From Ensifer adhaerens (GTDB lineage Bacteria; Pseudomonadota; Alphaproteobacteria; Rhizobiales; Rhizobiaceae), in NCBI RefSeq assembly GCF_002940685.1, contig NZ_PNFP01000030.1, forward strand, positions 1 to 45,527: a DNA stretch of 45,527 nucleotides, given 5' to 3'. The notes beneath the pieces were generated by a model, which was not told the origin of the DNA, did no database searches, and was given only the letters and a program-made list of their open reading frames with translations. Every line of letters begins with the position of its first letter. Position 1 is the first letter of the stretch. Positions 13,701-19,203 of the stretch are shown piece by piece. Position numbers and translations under genes: made by a program.

Positions 13701-13778
13701 AGACAGGATTCTTCCGACAAGGGAGTGCGAAAATCTGAAAATCATTTGCAACACGCTCCGAAGACCATGAATTTTCAT
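1701..13778 (-). CDS. Giant SpvB/FG-GAP/RHS toxin (Tc B/C-like) with C-terminal WHH nuclease-like domain
   Basis: A single frame of about 4,025 residues. Order of parts: hydrophobic N-terminal export signal (~20-40); SpvB-type domain (~235-530, IRYSSGGGYGPLGEGW); calcium-binding-like FG-GAP/VCBS repeats of the form D-x-N-x-D-G near residues 740, 825, 1918, 2042, 2118 and 2212; a long YD/RHS shell (~2300-3780); the RHS core end (GKEYDPESGLSYFGSRFYD, then NPTAFVDPDGQ, ~3773-3845); and a variable tip to 4025. The tip carries W3925-H3926-H3927, then a second His cluster (KHRAGHADKG), resembling HNH/Endonuclease VII 'xHH' toxins. In this family the RHS shell encloses and self-cleaves the tip toxin. 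The length exceeds a typical TcB-TcC fusion. The ATG at 13778 lacks a ribosome site. An in-frame ATG at 13745 has GGAG upstream and starts directly before the signal peptide, so it may be the true start. Target and delivery are unknown. Confidence 0.9.
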   Translation of the reverse strand: MKIHGLRSVLQMIFRFSHSLVGRILSLTALSAFVLTGQEPYFSDYAFASDRLGLNYLPETNDVLTVELTRNQPRGGFHGVEVASVDPVSLEGDRKQVALIRCIQLKESTRPSRFMNVTRDCDAYSVLTTSPVAISIYYDLDGLGDVIDSDNISVLEAGEEIASLDAMRPLSSHLDRTNTRTTATLQRQAGIYMAGAIKLVDQASAPVRQTDPQLLAALHKENPVRMLNMVGPPEATAQGELVLPYELEFPGSRENFAPNISIRYSSGGGYGPLGEGWKLQVPVISVETRWGTPVFAKDYETETYLLNGEQLIPETGTAYTGSPADPLQLIPMPMRTTNLRPRKKGQARFVLRRDDELTRVIRHGDEPTNYWWEVWSEKPKNGHPRVMYFGNAPGRVPDTLKNRGEAAPSGQPAEMGYATVVGANRSSNILNERSQIEWNLAREVDNNGNVIDYEWASDPAADWNGLTAVQSEKYLQRVLYTSTLATEETILKCRELPGSSGCRREWALYEMLFRWRAPDDVYTRTSARSGGLLLSRRQLDSIDLRARQLTSDGADRPHLGRALRWSCEPSVTRYSFSYRREFGVSDSEAGHGRLFLERITRKTGGDPRLFQARRTTAKTCEWPDGAGGQWAHQFQTRFAYDLTTDRPWRKSGEIRLANAAPLQQAAPFGLISDVRGALLGGSAGQAKGPLSTNLLGSNFVSSSAASAYLGINFFNRGKTNSFGVKSDYSKRTGYREATLLVDVNSDGLNDLIYATGGGYRAVLGKIDPSGQIGFEDADVGVTAPPGFVTFSREPFHASSGTAYEAHFLGTFFAGYHSNASTVQDIYLSDVNGDGRIDVVSKGVVFFNNSRGREISFSTSQDTPYIDDRDYGGLSDKARISALTELSKSVAETTASAPADEDDPRVDAVRYWRAPFTGDIIIRGDIIFAPPAEPSDLRGVPHDPDPELDRILREDRRDGLLFTIELNGSRNWSGEGVVRRCFAHQFGRQGEQRKLITPAPEGAVGNTIPLESCVSDLNTAAGPLPVDLPSGAGPDDGLLLSVRAGDVVYFRTHVIDNAQDDVIEFEPRIDYLRLFRSLRGDGFPASPSLVFGLGGTGQTPSEAALLASLSNASSKCMSLPYVDGAGAEASAPESQWSLCDPWGRSLARYRMSEEADEFTNGSGFMAAPFDGRFQVRGTLSKPESRLPGEIWLATIPRELSDPQRPLDCQSLSEGTLGDDRIGWHRVLSFPAAEQQDLRPTGASNIKVHRGDSICSFVSFVDPGAEPVEGAPSRSIAWPEDLSQFRWNDDKLALVFDRRLVYDYSGSEEQPGEPDLPLDDCPVPRSSPERVKNPGDSTSDNPNDWGPPTEINFTSRCTRTEEVHWMTTRFVSQPSEVFLAKSSSNSAERLPSDFAKLELPSSDLECSSNKELREYRVRLDARSILTRAESQLRRPGQMAGSGQSFAQRRTFLWAEEMVDGVFSRRLLDLQPVTFSRTEPVDETTTRTVWPIPVTDDLLVQLPADHALQTAGEPQRITVQQFWQRPPENGEPPRTDAYIPASVTPEEEGDDGRRLIATSMVAYRFCAKPGTKVEVTSIVEGAESPKNAPQTVSWKRERALTQAGACSADGICPLAHTAIRLAQWNGSSATGTSFYDQNFVRRPSEIAAASYRGWGRFTLTTGFKEPAIADNGSTADPRPLSADKADIYDAPAKLPVVRRFNVISDRYLEPEDPFSKKDKDSARAEIQRCGQSDAATAKCKRDLLAQRRVSPVVLDYKSAGRASSIVSTDIVAETQPGAREFLAAQNWTYCQDNAILREATTNERASAREVYSLQPAIIEKTGLEVTTPHLCAVGPDSGAWLSGTFQSSSRIGRKNLVEPSRTYFETAIAAERQELSDDGRVDIQPLIVKVLPKVSSSKTSGTAAEAWVGLSRTSSRADADADLIDLNGDGFPDQIQRDKAWISDPAGRLACQVEGVWSASTACLKDGEERPTGQVAAGVPFTRTSDARTNSLSIPFTSPKTFTRGVESASARMAGKQVLASRDPSWGTGFGLDFGNGKNARISDLVDLNGDGLPDWYANGSVRLNTGLGFSQTATSWQGGFIEDRSASLGLSASVGYGTSDQEYGGGFSASAGMSRQKNTLVDLNGDGLTDVLRVSGSRVDAGINNGHGFDSLPGPIAALERDLDALGQSESDNVSASGYFTLSPCIPVPWGCIFLVINPGASTSASLTRQAVSLRDANADGLPDILVGGGLKIGSAMRLLFDNDRASVFSNPYSYFGSLTGVYLPTNPDAYASSAGRPNYSITYGRTAPGPDDPNSRLVVSSITSDDGVVLDDARSDQVRRTCFAYSGGRFDRFERQFLGFARSTTVEGCTSETAGLTGIQGSEFAATLSGIRRIERSFSTGSIFETGLVLRESITDEATPRAVAGHGAPTRVTQNTYALVDVGRSTSRQNYCYVLADSSGVMQPVLPRGEGGLIDFPRQLEAGLSSDCQTLPTADRRPRRLAPVLIQTVLTTGEGGPSTLKTALQYRYDSLARVVQVCDLGRLGLQGATDDLCSRARYDNNLQLSFIHGATGGGTMAYDLRDRIIEVILTSGAAGNRLKRTSAAYDDRTGDLVTVCQFQNLAAPGDPCRELKHVPSTAAELEAARAARVAQHLYERDDRGNLIRSISPVAADGYFIARGFQYDDLMSLVEVKTTTDYCRTAIAGETPGRCLGGTTSRYDTYESWSGDIDWRRAVATTDCDINRNGVHRVLDAVGRVLSVSASWNVPLGEAARKCASPEMTEAETWRALATYEYKVAAAPQDIAWTAPKVRVKRTVDARLYKTTGDTMVHVGSRELLSEIFVDQFGRDVISLTESDICVPAAETPEGAECEARSKFAVDGLTKYDALDRPVASHFPVALADLPSFEQSTLAALPPASSSFSSTILDGFDRPLAVRLPDQNGYAFGYDVAQAGSVSLVHRTIARDSRCIPSVTDRDARGNIVAVQEFSHTGTRNGYGKHAIGSSHDPGAFASIAANGWVSAIEQGGGQQVTRCREGDPGADGLISSPLRDPAERQTTGVTRLTSSYAYDAMSRLVAVDLPPEEGVSGTVANLTSGQKIQIAYDGLGHRNAIADPDRGFEYLSYDLASNLICSRSGPRIPAASGFDEALSAFRSEASRTQSNADRLAGEDMCLTPTNSRFVDRTVRQRFVFDRLTLREYVRPVPVDGQRKNIAFEFGSANDTANNRAGRQTLVRDVTGEEEILNYSAIGYPVATQKSFVALRRRGHSSDAVPVATLREDNLYDAWGIIARTTLTGKVNGLRSDGRSDPSPARQLDVRQSSWYRYSPNGQTAELLVGIPCSRESDQPGEWATEVPDCRDVSPPIRFLADAAFDERGNNVRSAFGHGVITRNQFDRNSNRLTSSTSRMGVPCIEFGFGDDCSKTAPPIFFQNVSYQYDSGGFLTAYENSPAYADPCEGGQCGPISMQHAAIQGLLITGSSNRFAYDEVGRIKSNRKSLRSFERNPAYTTFGDRELVSMRPSQFQIEEEFRFSDNHLLRGLKRSVRTGWASGGLGSAATTTIEHIYSGGRPNAPDLSTIRKPQRPYREEQVFDQDSRGRLRQVNCEGCLEREPETTRRTPDRSFGWDPDDTLVEVTVQTAPTERQDTEERRRTAYFNEVSQSYDFLGNRTLKRSRTLKIRPSGGQVRGPFSDTLYLNERLSVTRQPGQLPEGLYHIVNGARKVGAKWLGGEGLFSYHAQIATQSISDVVYARGDDPSTARIHKQLEYAPFGEVVVGREATLSQASRDPGSKSRLDRPELRFNGKEYDPESGLSYFGSRFYDQRLALWLSPDPVLDSYLDGELNEGVFQARNLAAYSFGWGNPTAFVDPDGQFIQLAVLVPVAIAAGRAMLMEAAESTAMQSVEIAAGSRSELDFKEIGKDVLFATATLGVNKITKLEKTAVFMAKVSKKVEWHHFVPAFRGPLAKGDKKYVARMTNYLRENFDIDIEKFAGFVDKAKHRAGHADKGLVNEFIDKFARIQPDFAQWPKDKQEKWLKRTGEAVSKKYGIELIDK

Positions 13779-14430
13779 GACGAGGAGAGGTGTTGAAGAT
13801 TTCGCTCACGCCCGATGACAAGCGCGACCAATAGACAAACGTCTACATTCGAGAAGATACTAAGGGCCTCCCTCTCCGCACATTAAAGTTGTCCTTCTTG
13901 TTTAAGTTGTCAAGTAGCATTTACTAATGCAAAAGATGCAGAAACCGGAGGCTGGAAAGTGTCCGGGCGATTGAAACCGCCGGAAAGTACTGATCATCTA
14001 ACGGCGATGTTGTGCCATCACCGCTTCATCGCAGCCCCGCGTTGACTACCGAACTGCGGAGATGATCCGAAAGTGCACGTCGTAGTCGTACAGTTCGGTA
14101 GGCCTCCTCCGGGAGCAGAACCTGAGACTCCATCATTCGAGTCTGGCGCAGTTGAAAGGAATCGAACCAACGACCCCTACCGCCCGGTAGCTGTAGTGGC
14201 ATTGATTTTCTAGTTCGGGCAACAAGTTGCGATCCGCCAAGACCGATCTGGGGCCGTCAGCGGGCTGTCAGCTTTTAGTCGCCGCATCATGTAAGCAGAC
14301 CCCGCTGATTGTCATGTGCCAGGCTTGACAGCAAAAGGGTAGCTTTCGGTAATGACTGTTATAAAAGATGCCTCTCGGTCGCGAGCTCTTCGAAGAGCTT
14401 TGCCAACTGTGAGTAGCGCCGCATAGGGCG
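13779..14430. other. Gene-free stretch upstream of the giant toxin
   Basis: About 650 bases with no credible ORF. It must carry the promoter of the giant minus-strand gene, but I cannot pick a convincing -35/-10 pair. The only recognisable element is the tRNA-like fragment described separately (14144-14190). The composition is less GC-rich near 13850-13960 than in the flanking genes. Confidence 0.5.
14144..14190 (-). pseudogene. Degenerate tRNA-Val-like 3' fragment
   Basis: On the minus strand this reads CTACC-GGGC-GGTAG, then GGGTC, then GTTGGTTCGATTCC, and ends CTGCGCCA. This is the order of an anticodon stem, variable loop, T-loop (GGTTCGATTCC) and encoded 3' CCA, closest in my memory to alphaproteobacterial tRNA-Val(GAC). 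The anticodon loop is shortened to four bases and the T-stem pairs poorly, so it cannot be a working tRNA. tRNA 3' ends are common integration sites, so it may be a relic attachment site. Confidence 0.4.
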
Positions 14431-14571
14431 TCAGACTAGAAGAATTGCTAACAGAATAGCGCCGACGACGATCACTATCGCAAATCGTCCGCTTGCTAAA
14501 ACTTCGACCTGATTGATCCGGAAGTGAAGCTGTTCGACGGGCTTGGCAGGTGTTGGACGTTTTTCGTTCAT
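14431..14571 (-). CDS. Small single-span membrane protein
   Basis: The ATG at 14571 is preceded by GGAG at a spacing of six bases and gives 46 residues: a charged N-terminal part (MNEKRPTPAKPVEQLHFRIN) and one C-terminal transmembrane helix (FAIVIVVGAILLAILLV). It follows the HTH protein gene on the same strand after about 105 bases. The function is unknown. Small tail-anchored proteins like this are often missed. The clean ribosome site and the ideal hydrophobic helix support a real gene, but it could be chance. Confidence 0.5.
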   Translation of the reverse strand: MNEKRPTPAKPVEQLHFRINQVEVLASGRFAIVIVVGAILLAILLV

Positions 14572-14676
14572 CGGTGTCTCCATTAGGAGGAAACTACAGG
14601 TGGACGATGGTGTTGCGCACGTCATTTGCGGTGCAACAGTGGCTTTAAGCTTCCGTTCTCATCAAACCACGACGCA

Positions 14677-15327
14677 TTATCGCTGGGACTCCCGCTCAAA
14701 CTCGCCTTCCGCGAACCAGCGAGAGACGCTACTCGCCTCTAATCCGAGGAGACGGGCAAGCTGGCGAATGCCGGTTTTTTCACCGCGAGCGAGCATCTGC
14801 CCGGCAATAAAGAGCGCATTTTGCTTCCGCTCACGTAACTCGCTGTTCCGATAGTATTTCCCCTGAATCCCTCCCAAGCGATTTTGGATTAGAACGATCA
14901 GATCGCGTGGAATCTCCAATTGTTCAGTCCAACTCATGCCATCGAGAGCGACCATGATTATCCAGTCAACAAGAGCGAGCGGCACCGCCATTCCTCGTCC
15001 AACTAAGTGAGTCTCACCCTTGGCCGCGAGTTCTTTGGCGGCGATAAGCTTTTCCATGCATTGTAAAGCAACCTTGCTGATCGCCTCATGGTCCGCATCG
15101 AGAATCGCAGCAATGTCGGAGGGGTCAAACCCGTGCTTTTGCAGTTCTGGTTCAATCCGGAATGAGGTATCGAGCCCTCGTGAAGCGGAGATTTCGATTT
15201 CTGCATCCGGATGGGCTCGACGCAGGGCAAGGTACGTCTCCATCGTGGGATTCTGCTTATATGCGAGTGTTGGCTCGTTGAAACCGCCGCCCTCCTTCGC
15301 CCCCCACTGTCGATATTCGTCTTCCAT
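14677..15327 (-). CDS. Helix-turn-helix protein of unknown family
   Basis: 216 residues. The C-terminal 35 residues (GIRQLARLLGLEASSVSRWFAEGEF) form a clear helix-turn-helix of the kind that reads 'short repeat, turn, recognition helix, SRW'. The N-terminal 170 residues are mostly helical with no motif I know. The region around GRGMAVPLALVDWIIMVALDGM is hydrophobic but too polar to be a sure membrane span. The start at 15327 has GGAGG directly against the ATG, which is closer than ideal, so the true start may be slightly downstream. It is probably a DNA-binding regulator. The following small membrane protein may be co-transcribed. Confidence 0.6.
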   Translation of the reverse strand: MEDEYRQWGAKEGGGFNEPTLAYKQNPTMETYLALRRAHPDAEIEISASRGLDTSFRIEPELQKHGFDPSDIAAILDADHEAISKVALQCMEKLIAAKELAAKGETHLVGRGMAVPLALVDWIIMVALDGMSWTEQLEIPRDLIVLIQNRLGGIQGKYYRNSELRERKQNALFIAGQMLARGEKTGIRQLARLLGLEASSVSRWFAEGEFERESQR

Positions 15328-15934
15328 CCTCCCCCCTATGGCCAGGCGTAATTTGTTGCGTCTTCGAACTGCCCCTATCGACGGGCTCCAGCGCGGCTAC
15401 GTAAATGCCAGACGACCACAATGAAACTCTCTCGTAAAGCAGATCTAGTGCATGTTCTTTAGATGTCAGCTTTGAAGTATCGCGCAGGGGCGAAGTAACG
15501 AACGGAATAGCGCGCCTGTATGGCATAGCCGGATGACGACGAATGGCCTCTTTGAGGAGACTGCGAATGAGCGTTGAACGACGGTAGTGGGATCGAAGCA
15601 GGTCCTTCATCAACGCGTGAGGGCACGTCTTGTATTGGCGCAAACGCGACGAGACCTCACCGCGAACGATGGCCGCTTTCAGGCCCGCAAACGACGGCCT
15701 CTATGACCGAAATGGGGCGCGTTGGTGCCGCCCGGGAGTTGGGCGGGAAAGAGGAAAGAGGGCTTTGAACCGTCCGACTCATGGTTGCTGGCAACGTGCG
15801 CCATCACTTGCGCAATACCGAGATGCAGTTACGATGCATCGCCGCCCTGACCTCGCGTGTCCGGCTTGGCAAACCGCCCGGCGGAAATGAAACTGCTACA
15901 GTAACGTCAGGACCCGCATTGCGGATAGACTTAG
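15328..15934. other. Gene-poor stretch
   Basis: About 600 bases between a minus-strand HTH gene and a plus-strand GIY-YIG gene. A minus-strand frame (15257-15643) is open, but it overlaps the HTH gene and has arginine-rich, low-information content, so I treat it as chance. The promoters of both divergent genes should lie here. I see no repeat or RNA gene. Confidence 0.4.
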
Positions 15935-16753
15935 ATGCTGAACAATCACAAGCAGTTCGTGGCGTGGAGACGGCAGGTCTTTGTACGCAATCCGCACCAA
16001 GATCTGAACATCCTTTACGCGGGTCTTACCTCAAGAAGTGGCATCTACTTGATCGGCTGCGCTGATGAGATCGTCTATGTCGGTCAATCATGGAACCTAA
16101 CGGAACGGCCTTTTGATAGCTTGGGCCGCTACTACCACCGTGTTCCTGACGTTTCACTGCCGTGGTCTCTTGCTCTGGCCCCCTGCCCACCGGACGAGAT
16201 GCACGAAAGAGAAAGCGCGGCCATTCGTGCCTTCGCCCCGAAGTTCAACACGTCGATCCCCAGCATCCCTGCCAGCGAAGGGCGAATGCCCGAAATCGTT
16301 GGCCACGCTGCAGTCTTTCAAGATCAGATCGGTACGGGAGGCGCTTTCGAAGAGGAAAATCTCCACCGGCAGATGGAGCGCGCAGCTGCAAACCCATCTC
16401 CACCATGGCGTCAGGGGAAACAGCGAAAGAAGACCGGCAAACGTGAGCCAAAGCCTGAACTGCCGCCCTTTGACCCACCTGCCCAGCTTACGGGCGAGGA
16501 GCTTCGAGAGGCTTGGCGGCGCTACGGCGTGACGTACGATGGTCCCTTGATGTATCCGATCAATCTCTGCGATGACGGGTCGGTAGTGACCCGTGATGGA
16601 GAGTTCATCGGCACATGGGCAATGGACCAATACGACGCGCCTTCGTTTGCACCCGATGGCGAGACGCTCCCCTTGCTTGAAGCACCACTGGTCGGACTTC
16701 TGTGCATGACCATTCGCGACTGGTATGAAGAAAAGACCGGCGAGAAGTTGTAG
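15935..16753 (+). CDS. GIY-YIG nuclease-domain protein
   Basis: 272 residues. From about residue 37 the sequence G-I-Y-L-I-G, then EIVYVGQSWNLTERP, then a Glu in HERESAAIRAF and a final APKFNTSIP follows the GIY-YIG layout (GIY, YVG, conserved Arg/Asn region, metal-binding Glu, terminal Asn). GIY-YIG proteins are single-metal endonucleases found in repair, homing and restriction. Residues ~150-180 are a basic, proline-rich linker, followed by a ~90-residue domain I do not recognise (PLMYPINLCDDGSVVTRDGEF). The ribosome site is weak. The gene stands alone. It may be a defence or mobile-DNA nuclease, but that is inference. Confidence 0.65.
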   Translation: MLNNHKQFVAWRRQVFVRNPHQDLNILYAGLTSRSGIYLIGCADEIVYVGQSWNLTERPFDSLGRYYHRVPDVSLPWSLALAPCPPDEMHERESAAIRAFAPKFNTSIPSIPASEGRMPEIVGHAAVFQDQIGTGGAFEEENLHRQMERAAANPSPPWRQGKQRKKTGKREPKPELPPFDPPAQLTGEELREAWRRYGVTYDGPLMYPINLCDDGSVVTRDGEFIGTWAMDQYDAPSFAPDGETLPLLEAPLVGLLCMTIRDWYEEKTGEKL

Positions 16754-17351
16754 AGGGCCGAATACGGTTCAGGTTCAATGGTTCGGGCCAAGCGGTGTGG
16801 TGGCTGGGGTAGCTCTCGGTGGCGTTATTTGCGTTAGTAATTCGCTCTTACATGACTGAGAGATGCGTATACTGTCGGTGTTTAGGCCCGCAGCAGCAGG
16901 GATCCACGCGCCGCCCTCTCAGCGTGCCGCAGCCTTCGCCTTGAACGGAATCGACCCGTCGACCCGCGTCCATTTTGATAAGCTCCAGAAATTAACGGAG
17001 ATTTCCGTCAAAAGTCTCTCTTGAAAAATGCGGGCTATCTGATGGCCGTTGTCTTCTTCATGACGTGACCTGCGCCCGCGTAGCAGCCATGGCTAAGGTC
17101 CTTCCAGGTATTCGGCTTCACAATGCCCCGAGCCTGGGAAAATCATCGACGGAACGTTGCCCGCCACCTACCTGCCTTCAACGACCTTGACCACCACGCC
17201 CAAACTTTTGATCCGGTCGCCTTTGCAAGACCAGATTAATACGGACGCCGCCATCGGGACATTGATGACGAGCTGGTGTAGTAGCAGATCTGTCGGTTAG
17301 CACTATGGCCGCCGACGTGGATTGCCTCGTCGCGTTGGGTAGGATTTTCGG
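16754..17351. other. Gene-free stretch before the patatin gene
   Basis: About 600 bases with no supported gene. A minus-strand frame near 17180-17265 reads LVINVPMAASVLIWSC, then KGDRIKSLGVVVKVV, before a stop. It could be a fragment of a lost gene, but I cannot name it. The promoter of the patatin gene should lie between about 17200 and 17345. Confidence 0.4.
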
Positions 17352-18965
17352 TTGGAAAAGCAGCGGGTATATTGCGTTTTTGAAGGTGCAGGCGCGCGAG
17401 GCCTTGGCCATGTAGGCGCCTATCGTTCATTATCCAAGCACAATGTCGAGATTTCGGGACTAGCGGGCACGTCTGCCGGCGCAATTCTTGCGGCGCTTGC
17501 CTGTGCCGGCTACGACGCCGAGGAGATTTTTTCCGATAAGACAGGTGCGAATATTCTCGATCGACTTGACCTCGATCCTGACAATCTGGATGCAGGCCAG
17601 ATCAAGCAGCCGGCGAAAACACCAGCCAAGCTCTTTGGCGATAATGCGTGGCTCAGGCTGAGACTGACCCGGTTTCTGCTCGCTCGAATTTGGATGCTGA
17701 AGGTGGTTGGCTTCATCGTTGTTGCGACCGCTGTCATCGGTCTCTGGCTGTTTCCGCAACCGGCACTGGCTCTTCTCCTCGCCACACTCGTTATAGCGAC
17801 GGGAGTAGCGATTTTTTTTATGAGAGGCGTCGTGTCTCTCGACAACGTCAAGACCGGCCTCGACCAATTGCTGTCGGTCAAACATCATGGCTCGCGCCGC
17901 GGCAGACCTGTGACGTTCAAGGACCTCGCCGAGGCGGGCCGTCTACCCTTGAAGATCGTGGCCGCAAACATCACCAGACAGGAGCTGACGGTATTCTCCG
18001 CTGAAACTACCCCAGACGTGGCCGTCTCGGACGCGGTTTGCGCATCTATCGCCATCCCAGGAGTCTTCAGGCCGCGACGGATCGGCGGAAACTGGTTTAT
18101 GGACGGAGGGCTCGTTTCCAATCTTCCCGCGTGGACATTCGACGACGAACGTTCCACCGATCGCGACGCCCTCACGGCGGCCATCGAGATCAGTGTCGGT
18201 GGCGTCGAAAGGTCGCCCCAATTAGGATGGACGATCGGATCCGCCGTTAGAACAATGATCTTCGGCTCGGGAATTCTCAACAAACGTGGTGTCGATCGCC
18301 TGACTTCGGAGCGTCTGGTCGTCGATCTGGGCCTCCTAGATTTCGACATCGGTCGAACGCGCGCCGCCGAGATTGTTCAAAAGACTGAGACTTTCTGCGA
18401 TGGAAGTCTCATTGCCCGCATGATCGAATTGCCGCGAAGCATCAACGATATGTGCGAAGCGGTCTCTTCGAAGTGCCACGAATTTATCGAGGCCGCATTT
18501 GCCGCAGCCGCGTCCCCCGGTCGGCAATTTACAACACGCATCGCCATCGCAATCCCGATCGGACCACGGAATCGCACTGTCCGGCTGGAATTCAGTTCCG
18601 GATATGCCGACCTGTCCGACGAAAGGATTTGTCTACCTCTCGACCGCTCCTTGATCGGAGACGCCTGGAGGCAGAATGAGACCCTTTACGTTTCGAAGAG
18701 TGATGCCGAGGTCTGGAACCGAAGTCTTTCGGCTCCGCAAGATCGTTGGTTGCGAAAACTGATCTGGCGGGATCTTAGCTGGGTTCTCTGCGTTCCTATG
18801 GAGATCGATGCTCAGACTAAAGTCGTTGTGACGCTCGACAGCGACATCGAGCTCGACTTCGACCAGGATGTGCAGCAGGAGTTGCTGGATACGCTGGAAG
18901 CTCTTATATTGAAGGAGTTCCAGTTTCTGAGAACGGTGGAAAGGGAATTGCTCAATGGCCGTTAA
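17352..18965 (+). CDS. Patatin-like phospholipase with two membrane segments and a GAF-like C-terminus
   Basis: 537 residues from a TTG start with AGGA seven bases upstream. All patatin landmarks are present: glycine-rich oxyanion loop GAGARGLGH (12-20), nucleophile in G-T-S41-A-G, and D251-G-G for the Ser-Asp dyad. The enzyme class hydrolyses acyl esters of membrane lipids. Between the nucleophile and the Asp, residues ~113-165 form two adjacent hydrophobic helices, so the protein is probably membrane-anchored. The last ~150 residues (ICLPLDRSLIGDAWRQ, then RDLSWVLCVPM, then strands and a helix) resemble a GAF ligand-binding domain. Patatins act as membrane-damaging effectors in CBASS and related abortive-infection systems, where a nucleotide signal activates them. 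The attached GAF-like domain could sense such a signal. No cyclase lies beside it. Confidence 0.85.
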   Translation: MEKQRVYCVFEGAGARGLGHVGAYRSLSKHNVEISGLAGTSAGAILAALACAGYDAEEIFSDKTGANILDRLDLDPDNLDAGQIKQPAKTPAKLFGDNAWLRLRLTRFLLARIWMLKVVGFIVVATAVIGLWLFPQPALALLLATLVIATGVAIFFMRGVVSLDNVKTGLDQLLSVKHHGSRRGRPVTFKDLAEAGRLPLKIVAANITRQELTVFSAETTPDVAVSDAVCASIAIPGVFRPRRIGGNWFMDGGLVSNLPAWTFDDERSTDRDALTAAIEISVGGVERSPQLGWTIGSAVRTMIFGSGILNKRGVDRLTSERLVVDLGLLDFDIGRTRAAEIVQKTETFCDGSLIARMIELPRSINDMCEAVSSKCHEFIEAAFAAAASPGRQFTTRIAIAIPIGPRNRTVRLEFSSGYADLSDERICLPLDRSLIGDAWRQNETLYVSKSDAEVWNRSLSAPQDRWLRKLIWRDLSWVLCVPMEIDAQTKVVVTLDSDIELDFDQDVQQELLDTLEALILKEFQFLRTVERELLNGR

Positions 18966-19194
18966 AATGCTTTCGCGAACAGCAAAAACCGGTGCCAGAA
19001 GCGGCTCCAGTGCTGCCGTCCGTACGGCCGTCAAGACCAAGTATTCGGAATATCTGGCGTCAGAGCCGACGGATCATGCACGCAAAGCGTCGGAACTTGC
19101 CAGGAAGATTCGAGAATTCGAAGCGAGCGTCGAATCCGACCCGCGGCCTGTCGTGCGTAGCCGCAATGCCAAGACAGGCTTATTCCTGAAATAA
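18955..19194 (+). CDS. Small basic protein translationally coupled to the patatin gene
   Basis: 79 residues. The ATG at 18955 lies inside the last codons of the patatin gene (11-base overlap), and AAGG lies just upstream, so translation is coupled and the products probably work together. The protein is Lys/Arg-rich with a helical centre (ARKASELARKIREFEASVE) and ends in VRSRNAKTGLFLK. I recognise no family. It could be a partner, an inhibitor or a chaperone of the phospholipase. It ends only 9 bases from the stop of the convergent PfkB gene. Confidence 0.6.
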   Translation: MAVKMLSRTAKTGARSGSSAAVRTAVKTKYSEYLASEPTDHARKASELARKIREFEASVESDPRPVVRSRNAKTGLFLK

Positions 19195-19203
19195 CGAAGG
19201 GTG

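Noticed and set aside
15257..15643. 128-residue minus-strand frame between the HTH and GIY-YIG genes
   Set aside because: It overlaps the HTH gene in another frame, has no ribosome site and an arginine-rich chance-like composition.
17520..17545. Second copy of the CCGATAAG arm inside the patatin gene
   Set aside because: Only one arm is present, with no opposing TTATCGG. It falls in coding sequence and is a chance match.
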